The position numbers and the translations under genes were made by a program. From the NCBI GenBank assembly GCA_014378085.1, contig JACMOJ010000083.1:1-13404 (forward strand): a stretch of 13,404 nucleotides of DNA. The letters run 5' to 3'. The notes below the pieces were generated by a model, which worked only from the letters and a program-made list of their open reading frames with translations, did no database searches and was not told the origin of the DNA. Source of the DNA: Burkholderiales bacterium (lineage in GTDB: Bacteria; Pseudomonadota; Gammaproteobacteria; Burkholderiales; Usitatibacteraceae). Position 1 is the first letter of the stretch. Every line of letters starts with the position of its first letter. This document shows, piece by piece, positions 1 to 7,179 of the stretch.

Positions 1-45
1 CCTTCGCACCCCCGCGCCTCTAAACTTTCTCCGGAGCCCACAACT

Positions 46-630
46 ATGTCAGGCGGTAATTTTCACGTACACGGTCCCCACGATCACGCGGTCGAACATG
101 CTGGTGGCGACCACGGCAGCGGCGGAGGTCTCACGCAAATGGTGGCGATCTTCACAGCCGTTCTTGCGACAATTGGCGCAATTGTCAGTTACCAAGGCGG
201 CCACACCCAAAACGAAGCGCTGTACTACAAGAACGAGGCGGTTCTAAAGAAAACCGACGCGGCCAATCAGTGGTCGTACTACCAAGGCAAGAGCACCAAA
301 CAAAACCTTGCCGAACTCGCCGAGTCCTTAGCGACCATGCCCGAGCAAAAGGCCAAGTACGCAACAGCGATCGCGCGGTACAAGGTTGAGAAAGAGGAGA
401 TCAAGAAAAAAGCTGAAGGGCTGGAAGCGTTGTCCCTTGCGGCGGACAAGAAATCGGAAACTGCACTTAACCCGCACGACAAACTTGCGCAGGCAATGAC
501 GTTTATTCAGATCGCCATTTCACTTGCCGCCATTTGCGTGCTGACGCGTCGGCGCTGGATGTTTGGTTTATCTGGCGCTGCCGCTGCAGTTGGAATGATT
601 TTCTGGGGACTCGCATTTCTCGCGCACTAA
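46..630 (+). CDS. DUF4337 family membrane protein
   Basis: This 194-residue protein matches the DUF4337 family, whose function is unknown. The N-terminus is rich in His, Asp and Gly (residues 6-26, with HVHGPHDH at 7-14). A hydrophobic segment follows at about 31-49 (QMVAIFTAVLATIGAIVSYQ). A charged, helical middle part spans about 55-145 and contains the family-typical NEALYYKNEA and NQWSYYQGKSTKQNLAEL stretches. Two hydrophobic helices close the protein at about 148-165 and 171-192. The layout suggests an inner-membrane protein with a long helical hairpin between the first and second membrane segments. The ATG at 46 has GGAG at 33-36, 9 nt upstream. The family assignment is from recognised sequence pattern; no biochemical role can be given. 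The next gene starts 48 bp downstream on the same strand and could be co-transcribed, though no functional link is evident. Confidence 0.88.
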   Translation: MSGGNFHVHGPHDHAVEHAGGDHGSGGGLTQMVAIFTAVLATIGAIVSYQGGHTQNEALYYKNEAVLKKTDAANQWSYYQGKSTKQNLAELAESLATMPEQKAKYATAIARYKVEKEEIKKKAEGLEALSLAADKKSETALNPHDKLAQAMTFIQIAISLAAICVLTRRRWMFGLSGAAAAVGMIFWGLAFLAH

Positions 631-678
631 ACATTTGCCGAGCCGGAATTGGTATTGCGTTGAGAAGGCCGAACTCCT

Positions 679-2727
679 ATGGCGGATTCTGACCTCGCGT
701 TGTTGTTCGGTCCGAAAGGGCCGCTCGCTCAGCGGATTGCGGACTTTCGGTTTCGTGAGTCGCAGGTGGAAATGGCGTTGGCGATTGAGTCCACCATCAA
801 TCGCGCTGGGGTATTCATCGCCGAAGCAGGGACGGGTACGGGAAAGACATTCGCATATTTAGTGCCGGCACTTCGCTCCGGTGGCAAGGTGATTATCTCC
901 ACCGGTACCAAGACGCTGCAGGATCAGCTTTTTCATCGTGACATCCCGATGGTGATTGAGGCGCTCGGTATTCCCGTGTCGACCGCGCTGCTGAAGGGGC
1001 GCGCCAACTACGTCTGTCTGCATCACATGGAAATCGCGGCGGCCGATGGGCGTTTCACCAGCCGTGAAGATGTGAAGCACATCCAGTCGATCAAGCGTTT
1101 CGCCAACCGTTGTCTTGATGGCGGCGGCACCGGTGATCGGTCCGAGTTGCCCGAAGTACCGGAGCGGGCGAGCGCATGGAATCAGGCGGTTTCCACCCGC
1201 GAGAATTGTCTGGGCTCGCAGTGTTCGCGCTACGAAGAGTGTTTTGTCATGAAAGCGCGAAAACGCGCGATGGAGTCGGAAGTGGTGGTGGTTAACCATC
1301 ATTTGTTCTTTGCGGACTTGGTGTTGAAAGATGACGGCGCACAAGATTTATTGCCCGCGTGTAACACCGTAATTTTTGACGAAGCACACCAACTGCCCTC
1401 GACGGCGACCATGTTTTTTGGTGAGTCTGTCTCGACTTCGCAGTTAATTGAGCTGGCGCGCGACACCCGGCTGATGGGGCTTCAACATGCGGCCGATTTC
1501 AAAGACTTGCAGGACGCCGCAGGTGCATTGGATATCGCGGCGCGTGATTTACGGCTGGTGGTATCCGAAGACTTTGCCAAACTGCCCGGGCAAGCGGTAA
1601 TTAGTCGCGATGGGTTTGATGAGGTGTATGCCGACGCGCAGGAAAAACTCACCGAACTCCGTGAGTTACTCGAGTCGCAGGCGGACCGCGCACAAGAGCT
1701 CGCCAACTGCATGACACGTGCGGATGAATTTGCGCAGCGGATGGTGAGCTGGCAAGACAAGTCGATCGAAGGATATGTACGATGGGGTGAAGCGTTTTCG
1801 CAATCACTCGCCTTTCATCTCACGCCACTTTCGATTGCGGATATTTTTCGGGCACAGGTGTTCGGCCAAAAGCGCGCGTGGATATTCACTTCGGCAACGC
1901 TTGCGGTGAAAGGGGATTTTGGCCACTACCAAGCCGAGATGGGCCTGACCGCACCAGCGGCTGACGCTGACTTCGAAGACGACGCGTTCAATGAACGGAA
2001 GGTAGAAACGGCGTCGTGGGCCTCGCCGTTCGATTATCCGAACCAAGCGTTGCTCTATCTGCCGGAGAATTTGCCCGCACCAAACACGGCGACGCACACC
2101 GAAGCCATTGTTGATGCCGCGCTGCCGCTGATTGAAGCCGCCGGCGGACGCACCTTTTTGTTGTTTACGTCGCTCAAGGCGATGGATCGCGCCTACGAAA
2201 TGCTGAAAACCAAATTCGCCGAACGTGAGTTGCCGTTTCCGTTAATGGTGCAAGGCGAAGGGACACGCACCGAGCTGCTGGAGCGTTTTCGGAAGTTAGG
2301 CAACGCGGTGTTGGTGGCGAGTCATTCGTTTTGGGAGGGCGTGGACGTGAAGGGCAGCGCACTCTCCGTGGTGGTGATTGATAAGTTACCCTTCGCGGCA
2401 CCGGATGATCCGGTACTCGCCGCGCGTATCGCCGCCATCGATGCCAACGGGGGCAACGCGTTTATGCAATACCAAGTGCCACATGCGGCGATCACGCTGA
2501 AGCAAGGCGCCGGACGTTTGATTCGGGATGAAACCGATCGAGGTGTGCTGATGATTGGGGACACCCGCTTGGTGGATAAGCCCTATGGCAAGCGGATCTG
2601 GCAGAGTCTGCCGCCGATGCGCCGCACGCGGTTAGAGACGGAGGCGGTAGCGTTTTTTGACGTGACGGCCACCACGGCGGAGGGGGTGAAGGCCGCCACC
2701 GACGTTGTGAAGGCCACTACCGAGTAG
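679..2727 (+). CDS. yoaA: DinG/YoaA-type ATP-dependent DNA helicase (Fe-S, XPD-like)
   Basis: This 682-residue superfamily 2 helicase belongs to the DinG/YoaA group of 5'-3' DNA helicases related to XPD, which act in DNA repair and in resolving blocked replication or R-loops. The sequence shows Walker A (GTGTGKT, 51-57), the DEAH box (234-237), TSAT (404-407), FWEGVDVKG (551-559) and motif VI QGAGRLIRDETDRG (609-622). Four cysteines at 113, 177, 182 and 188 have the C-x(n)-C-x4-C-x5-C arrangement of the 4Fe-4S cluster domain, so the cluster should be intact. The length falls between E. coli YoaA (about 636 aa) and DinG (about 716 aa). The wording around FWEGVDVKG and IDKLPFAAPDDPVL looks closer to YoaA, so the symbol is tentative. 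The ATG at 679 has a GAGAAGG motif at 662-668. It converges with the TRAP permease gene, with 16 bp between the stop codons. Confidence 0.93.
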   Translation: MADSDLALLFGPKGPLAQRIADFRFRESQVEMALAIESTINRAGVFIAEAGTGTGKTFAYLVPALRSGGKVIISTGTKTLQDQLFHRDIPMVIEALGIPVSTALLKGRANYVCLHHMEIAAADGRFTSREDVKHIQSIKRFANRCLDGGGTGDRSELPEVPERASAWNQAVSTRENCLGSQCSRYEECFVMKARKRAMESEVVVVNHHLFFADLVLKDDGAQDLLPACNTVIFDEAHQLPSTATMFFGESVSTSQLIELARDTRLMGLQHAADFKDLQDAAGALDIAARDLRLVVSEDFAKLPGQAVISRDGFDEVYADAQEKLTELRELLESQADRAQELANCMTRADEFAQRMVSWQDKSIEGYVRWGEAFSQSLAFHLTPLSIADIFRAQVFGQKRAWIFTSATLAVKGDFGHYQAEMGLTAPAADADFEDDAFNERKVETASWASPFDYPNQALLYLPENLPAPNTATHTEAIVDAALPLIEAAGGRTFLLFTSLKAMDRAYEMLKTKFAERELPFPLMVQGEGTRTELLERFRKLGNAVLVASHSFWEGVDVKGSALSVVVIDKLPFAAPDDPVLAARIAAIDANGGNAFMQYQVPHAAITLKQGAGRLIRDETDRGVLMIGDTRLVDKPYGKRIWQSLPPMRRTRLETEAVAFFDVTATTAEGVKAATDVVKATTE

Positions 2728-2743
2728 CGCCGGGCGCAGACCG

Positions 2744-4540
2744 TCAGCGTGGCTTGGCGATCAAAGATTGTGTAATCGCGGCGGCTTCGGCATTTGCGCT
2801 TGCGTTCTCAGCGGCGGTCTCAGCAGCCGTCGAGCGTGGCGGTAGTCCAGCCGGTGTCCCGGCCAGTGATGCGCGATCACTCACGCCGCCAAAGGCCGCC
2901 GTTAAATCTTCCTCGGTATCTTGCAATTGCGGTGGCTGTAGTGGTGCGCGAAGCTCTAGCCGGGGCGGGGGTTTATCCGGGATATCTCGATACACCAACA
3001 CCAAACCGGGGAAGGCGATGAGTACGCCGACCATGATGAGTTGCATGATTACAAACGGTGCCGCCCCCCAGTAAATTTGGCCGGTGGTGACCGGCGCGGT
3101 GAGTTTGCCGGTGACACGATCAAGAAAGGCACTCTCAGGGGCGACGCTCCGCAGGTAAAACAATGCAAAGCCGAACGGCGGGTGCATAAACGAAGTCTGC
3201 ATATTGACCGCGAGCAACACGCCAAACCAAACTAAGTCGATGCCGAGTTTGTCAGCGGCGGGGGCCAGCAGTGGCACCAAAATAAACGCCAGCTCAAAAA
3301 AATCGAGGAAGAAGGCGAGGAAAAAGATTAGCACGTTGACGGCGATCAGGAAGCCCGTTTGTCCGCCGGGCAGGGCGGTGAGCAGCTCCTCGACCCAGAC
3401 ATGCCCGTTCACGCCATAGAAGGTCAGGCTAAAGACGCGTGCGCCGATCAAGATAAACACGACGAAGGTAGTGAGTTTTGCCGTGCCGTCGAGCGCTTCT
3501 TTAAGATTCTTCAAGTTGAGGCGGCGGCGCGCCCATGCCATCAGTAGTGCACCTGCCGCGCCCATCGCGCCGCCTTCGGTTGGGGTCGCGACGCCTAAGA
3601 AGATGGTGCCCAGCACCAGAAAGATGAGTGCCAGTGGCGGCACCAGCACGAAGGTCATTTTTTCGGCCATTGCCGATAACCAACCCAGTTTCAGGGCGCG
3701 GTTGATTAGGGCAAGGGCAAAGGCAACCGAGACACCCGCCGAGGTGGACAACACAATGCGTTCATCGAGCGGCCTATGCGCGAGCCAATGTGCACAGAGA
3801 ATGCCAACCAACAGCGCAATGACAAACAAAACCGCGAGGGACTGGATACCGCTGGTGCCCGACGGCTCGCGAAAGATGCGTGCCTCGGGCGGCAATGCGG
3901 GAACCCAGTGCGGTCTGACGATGGCAATCACGGCGACAAATACCGCGTAGAACCCCGCCAGTATCAAGCCGGGCAAGATAGCGCCTGCGTACATATCGCC
4001 GACAGACAAACGCAGTTGATCGGCCAACACAATTAACACCAACGACGGCGGAATGATTTGTGCCAGTGTGCCAGACGCGGCGATGACACCGGCGGCAATG
4101 CGACGGTCATAGCCGTAGCGAAGCATGATTGGCAGCGCAATTAGCCCCATTGCGATAACGGAGGCGGCAACGATGCCGGTGGTCGCGGCCAACAGCGCGC
4201 CGACAAAAATCACCGCAAAGGCGAGGCCGCCGCGAATGCCGCCGAACAGTTGCCCGATAGTGTCGAGCAAATCCTCCGCCATGCCCGATCGTTCCAGCAC
4301 CAAGCCCATCAGCGTAAAGAACGGCACGGCGAGCATGGTCTCGCTCGACATCACCCCCCAAATGCGGTCAGGTAACGCTTGCAGCAGTGCAGGATGCAAC
4401 AGGTCGAGGTGAATACCGAGTAAGCCAAATACGATGCCGTTAGCGGCCAGCGCGAAGGCGACTGGATAACCGAGCAGCATAAAAATGACGAGGCTCGCAA
4501 ACATCAGCGGCGCGATGTTGTGAATGAGAAAGGCTGTCAT
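2744..4540 (-). CDS. TRAP transporter large permease subunit (DctM-like), extended
   Basis: This is the large membrane subunit of a tripartite ATP-independent periplasmic (TRAP) transporter, which forms the substrate channel in the inner membrane and uses an ion gradient to import organic acids or similar solutes. Family signatures are GTLAQIIPPS (157-166) in the first half and GVATPTEGG (316-324) in the second, with many membrane segments between about 10 and 517. At 598 residues it is far longer than the usual roughly 430. Part of the excess is a central stretch, about 230-290, that carries two additional hydrophobic segments. The rest is a hydrophilic Pro/Ala/Glu-rich C-terminal tail from about 518 to 598. 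Its ATG overlaps the stop of the small subunit (ATGA, 4537-4540), so the two are translationally coupled. The substrate cannot be inferred because no DctP-type binding protein is present in the window. Confidence 0.92.
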   Translation of the reverse strand: MTAFLIHNIAPLMFASLVIFMLLGYPVAFALAANGIVFGLLGIHLDLLHPALLQALPDRIWGVMSSETMLAVPFFTLMGLVLERSGMAEDLLDTIGQLFGGIRGGLAFAVIFVGALLAATTGIVAASVIAMGLIALPIMLRYGYDRRIAAGVIAASGTLAQIIPPSLVLIVLADQLRLSVGDMYAGAILPGLILAGFYAVFVAVIAIVRPHWVPALPPEARIFREPSGTSGIQSLAVLFVIALLVGILCAHWLAHRPLDERIVLSTSAGVSVAFALALINRALKLGWLSAMAEKMTFVLVPPLALIFLVLGTIFLGVATPTEGGAMGAAGALLMAWARRRLNLKNLKEALDGTAKLTTFVVFILIGARVFSLTFYGVNGHVWVEELLTALPGGQTGFLIAVNVLIFFLAFFLDFFELAFILVPLLAPAADKLGIDLVWFGVLLAVNMQTSFMHPPFGFALFYLRSVAPESAFLDRVTGKLTAPVTTGQIYWGAAPFVIMQLIMVGVLIAFPGLVLVYRDIPDKPPPRLELRAPLQPPQLQDTEEDLTAAFGGVSDRASLAGTPAGLPPRSTAAETAAENASANAEAAAITQSLIAKPR

Positions 4541-5139
4541 TTCGCCATCATTTCGCCCGCACCGAGCCCGCCCTTCTGCGGTCCTTCAGCAGGCTGCAAG
4601 GCGGCGGCTTGCGAGGCTTGCTCAACCGTATCCGCCATGTCACCGCGCAGTATCGCCATACGTTTGATCAGTTCCGATAGTCCCTGCAGGGTGAGCAAAC
4701 TAAAGCCGAGCGGCACCAGCAGTCTTGCCCACCAAAGCGGCAGGCCGCCGGTATTGCCCGATACCTCGCCACTGCGGAAGGCTTCAATAAATACCGGCCA
4801 CGACAAGACGATCATCAGCACCGAAATCGGCATCAAGAAAAACAGGGTGCCGAAGACGTCGATCTTGAGTTGTGTGCGGCGGGAAAACCGGCTGTATAAA
4901 ACGTCGATGCGGACGTGCTGCTGCTGAAGCAATGTGTATCCCGCGCAGAGCAGAAACACTGCGGCAATGAGGTACCACTGCAATTCCAGCCATGCGTTGG
5001 AGCTTTGTTTGAAAGCGAAGCGTGCACCGGCATTGCCGCCACTCACCACCACACCCGCCAGCACCAGCCAGCAGACTGTGCGGCCAACCAACGCGTTTAG
5101 TCGGTCAACGGTGCGTGAAAACGCGAGAAATGACTGCAT
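4537..5139 (-). CDS. TRAP transporter small permease subunit (DctQ-like)
   Basis: This is the small membrane subunit of the TRAP transporter and partners the large subunit, whose gene overlaps it by 4 bp. With the start at 5139 it has 200 residues, four predicted membrane helices and the family pattern: a short N-terminal amphipathic helix (FSRTVDRLNALVGR), NAWLELQWYL, the HVRIDVLY motif after the second helix, and LVPLGFSLLTLQGLSELIK near the end. The last 30 or so residues form a hydrophilic Ala/Gln/Gly-rich tail. The frame stays open to an ATG at 5259, and another ATG lies at 5223. I prefer 5139 because the family normally begins just before the FSRTVDRLN helix and the 40 extra residues look unlike it. 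No start has a strong ribosome-binding site, so the choice is only moderately sure. Confidence 0.86.
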   Translation of the reverse strand: MQSFLAFSRTVDRLNALVGRTVCWLVLAGVVVSGGNAGARFAFKQSSNAWLELQWYLIAAVFLLCAGYTLLQQQHVRIDVLYSRFSRRTQLKIDVFGTLFFLMPISVLMIVLSWPVFIEAFRSGEVSGNTGGLPLWWARLLVPLGFSLLTLQGLSELIKRMAILRGDMADTVEQASQAAALQPAEGPQKGGLGAGEMMAK

Positions 5140-5415
5140 CCAGCGAGCCCTGTTGTTCGTAGAAAGCAAGACGGCATTGTGGCACAGCCGTATCCGCCAG
5201 AGCTTGGACGGGGACGTTGGCATGTTGAGTGTTTCCAAAAAATGACAAGTGGGGCGCATGCGTGTCTTTCGAGCCCGACGCGATTACCGGATAAATTGTT
5301 GTAACTCGTCACAAAATTTGTCATTCATTAGGTAGACTCAAACCGCTAAACTTTCGTTTGCTAGGCATTGCGACGCTAGCGTGAGATTGCGCTAATTTTG
5401 TTCAGGAGATATCGG
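5140..5415. promoter_or_regulatory. divergent intergenic region between TRAP operon and cytochrome/VCBS gene
   Basis: This 276-bp region separates two divergently oriented transcription units, so it should hold the promoters of both. The part from about 5291 to 5340 is clearly more AT-rich than the surroundings and contains TTGTCA at 5318-5323. It also contains an imperfect inverted pair, AAATTGTTG (5293-5301) and CAAAATTT (5312-5319), that could be an operator. A TTGCGA-17-GCTAAT pair at 5368-5396 resembles sigma-70 elements but would put the transcript start almost on the ribosome-binding site, so I do not trust it. The minus-strand frame of the small TRAP subunit stays open back to 5259. 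If that longer start were used, the region would shrink to 156 bp. Confidence 0.3.
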
Positions 5416-6783
5416 ATGGGTTGGTCTAATCAAAACGTGTTTTGCAAGCCGCGATTTCGCTCGACCCTACTCGGGTTGGCGGGGTTGGTTGGGTTGGCAA
5501 TGACCGGCCTGTCGAGCATGGGGCATGCGCAATCCGGCAACGCAGCGGCCGGTCAGGCGCTCTTCAACGGCGAGGCAATGTGTGTATCTTGTCATCCTGG
5601 TGGTCCCAGCAATCCAAGCGCACGAACCGCGACAACCGTTGCCAAGCTGAATGCCGCGATGAACAGCATCGGCTCGATGCAGTTCTTGCGGAGCTTCTTG
5701 AGCGCCGATGATGTTTGCAATATCGTCACCTACATTGCCTCGCAGGCTAATGCGCCAGACCCGGCTTGTGGTATCGGCGTGACCAAAAACAGCATTGTCC
5801 TGCGCTCATCTTCGACCACCAATCCGCAGATGAGTGTCGGCAAGTTATCGAACAACGTTTTGCAGTTTAGTAGCATCACTGACCCCGGCCCTGCCCACCG
5901 GATGCTGGCATATTCAGACTTCAATCGCAACGGCATACCGGACCTAGTTTTCCAGAACATCACGCAGGGCGAGTTTGGAGACGTCAGGTCGTGGAACGAA
6001 TTTAAGTCGGGCAATGAATTTTTGTGGCGCCAGGTGAAGCAGGTCTGGGACGTGCAGGCGGTGGGTGATCTTGACGGTGACGGCGTTGATGATCTGGTGT
6101 GGCGTTATGTTGTGGTCGACTCACCGGACACGGGTGTTTCTTATATCTGGTTTGGCAGCGGCGGCACCGCTGCCCCTGTCGTTAACCAAGTCCGTAAACG
6201 TGGCGGCGCACCGCTCGATTGGCAGCTTCTTGGCGCGGTGGATATCAATAACGATGGCGCGGCGGATATGCTGTACTTAAGCCCGGCGGGCCAGCTGCGT
6301 GCGTTGATGGCAACGCCCAACCGGACCTGTGCTAATTTGGTCAGCGGCAGTATGCCAGCCGGTTTTGCGCCGTTGAAATTTGCCAAGTTTAGGGGCGGTC
6401 GCAGCGGTGAAGTGTTGGTGCGGAATGCTGCTACTGGTGAGAATCAGTTGCTGTCGTTTAATGCGGAGGGGTTGGTGCTGCCGGCTTATACAGGCGCGCC
6501 AGACGACCAAAACGCCGCCTGCACATCGAGCTCGTTAACCGTACCAATGACGACCATTACGTTGCCAACGGCTGATCCAACGTGGACGTTTTATGCGGCA
6601 GCGGATCTGAACAATGACGGTACCATCGATATTATTTGGCGTCGAACAGCGTCAAACCCAGTCGGCCAACTGACCGTTTGGTTGCTTAAGGCTGATGGCA
6701 CATTGTTGACGCAACTGACGAACGCGGGCACGGCACCGGCAAACTTCAGCCCGCTGCAAAATGGCGGGCCGAAGTTGTTTTAG
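5416..6783 (+). CDS. exported c-type cytochrome / FG-GAP (VCBS) repeat fusion protein
   Basis: This 455-residue protein starts with a Sec-type signal peptide: basic residues at 11-15, a hydrophobic core at about 18-32, and likely cleavage after GHA at residue 38. The mature N-terminus (about 40-112) looks like a small cytochrome c domain: AAGQALF, the haem-attachment motif CVSCH at 56-60, and LSADDVCNIVTYIAS as the closing helix. M88 may be the distal haem ligand. The remainder carries FG-GAP/VCBS-like calcium-loop motifs: DFNRNGIPD (168-176), DLDGDGVDD (218-226), DINNDGAAD (276-284) and DLNNDGTID (397-405), each followed by a hydrophobic strand. This suggests a beta-propeller-like fold in the periplasm or on the cell surface. 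Extra cysteines at 101, 118, 305 and 369 may form disulfides. The ATG at 5416 has AGGAGA at 5404-5409, which decides against the in-frame TTG at 5398. Role unknown; electron transfer is plausible. Confidence 0.85.
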   Translation: MGWSNQNVFCKPRFRSTLLGLAGLVGLAMTGLSSMGHAQSGNAAAGQALFNGEAMCVSCHPGGPSNPSARTATTVAKLNAAMNSIGSMQFLRSFLSADDVCNIVTYIASQANAPDPACGIGVTKNSIVLRSSSTTNPQMSVGKLSNNVLQFSSITDPGPAHRMLAYSDFNRNGIPDLVFQNITQGEFGDVRSWNEFKSGNEFLWRQVKQVWDVQAVGDLDGDGVDDLVWRYVVVDSPDTGVSYIWFGSGGTAAPVVNQVRKRGGAPLDWQLLGAVDINNDGAADMLYLSPAGQLRALMATPNRTCANLVSGSMPAGFAPLKFAKFRGGRSGEVLVRNAATGENQLLSFNAEGLVLPAYTGAPDDQNAACTSSSLTVPMTTITLPTADPTWTFYAAADLNNDGTIDIIWRRTASNPVGQLTVWLLKADGTLLTQLTNAGTAPANFSPLQNGGPKLF

Positions 6784-6796
6784 TTGTCTTAGCGAT

Positions 6797-6824
6797 TCGA
6801 CTGCCGTATACCAGCGGCTACAAT
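6797..6824 (+). promoter_or_regulatory. putative sigma-70 promoter for DUF4266 gene
   Basis: TCGACT at 6797-6802 (4 of 6 against TTGACA) and TACAAT at 6819-6824 (5 of 6 against TATAAT) are separated by 16 bp in the 95-bp gap after the cytochrome/VCBS gene. Transcription would begin near 6831 and leave an untranslated leader of about 48 nt before the ATG at 6879. This is pattern matching by eye; read-through from the upstream gene is equally possible. Confidence 0.33.
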
Positions 6825-6878
6825 CTGGACGTCGTTTGAATGTTGTTTGTTGTGTTGCGACTCAGGAGAAATTTCATC

Positions 6879-7097
6879 ATGAATTCGGTTAGACAGTTGG
6901 CAGTCGGGCTTATTCTTATCGCCACTTTCTCCGGCTGCGCAAATGTCTCACCTACCCAGCGCGCCACGCTCGCCAGGCCGGACATGCAGTTTGATTTCGA
7001 CCGCGCCGCCGGTGCAATCACGGGACATACGTACGCCAGCAAAGAAGGCGCTTCCGGCGGTAAAGGGGTTGGCGGCGGTGGTTGTGGCTGCACATAA
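6879..7097 (+). CDS. DUF4266 small lipoprotein with C-terminal Gly/Cys tail
   Basis: This 72-residue protein matches the DUF4266 family of unknown function. A lipoprotein signal peptide (residues 1-19) ends in TFSG followed by C20, so the mature protein should be lipid-anchored to the outer or inner membrane. The short mature part (52 residues) keeps the family pattern: TLARPDMQFDFD, a helix-like stretch with HTYASKEGASGG, and the terminal GKGVGGGGCGCT, with two cysteines at 69 and 71. The tail is the most striking part and could bind a metal or haem, be oxidised, or be modified; none of this is established. The ATG at 6879 has AGGAGA at 6864-6869, 9 nt upstream, and is preferred over the in-frame ATG at 6840. 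The DUF3570 gene follows after 82 bp on the same strand, the usual pairing for this family. Confidence 0.88.
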   Translation: MNSVRQLAVGLILIATFSGCANVSPTQRATLARPDMQFDFDRAAGAITGHTYASKEGASGGKGVGGGGCGCT

Positions 7098-7179
7098 AAA
7101 CGACAAAACGCTAAGTAAGACGGACATCTTCAGCCATTATTGCCTCAAGAGTCCCGTCGATGAAGGACTTTCGGTTTGA

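Noticed and set aside
859..1344. 161-codon minus-strand open frame inside the helicase gene
   Set aside because: Antisense to the Fe-S cluster and DEAH region of the helicase; no motif of its own.
3471..3950. 159-codon plus-strand open frame inside the TRAP large subunit gene
   Set aside because: Antisense to conserved TRAP membrane segments, including the TPTEGG motif; composition is that of a shadow frame.
5140..5259. Longer N-terminus for the small TRAP subunit (ATG 5259 or 5223)
   Set aside because: The additional residues are unlike the family N-terminus and neither start has a convincing ribosome-binding site; kept as an alternative in the feature entry.
5368..5396. TTGCGA-17-GCTAAT as promoter of the cytochrome/VCBS gene
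   Set aside because: Transcription would start around 5403, at the ribosome-binding site itself, leaving almost no leader.
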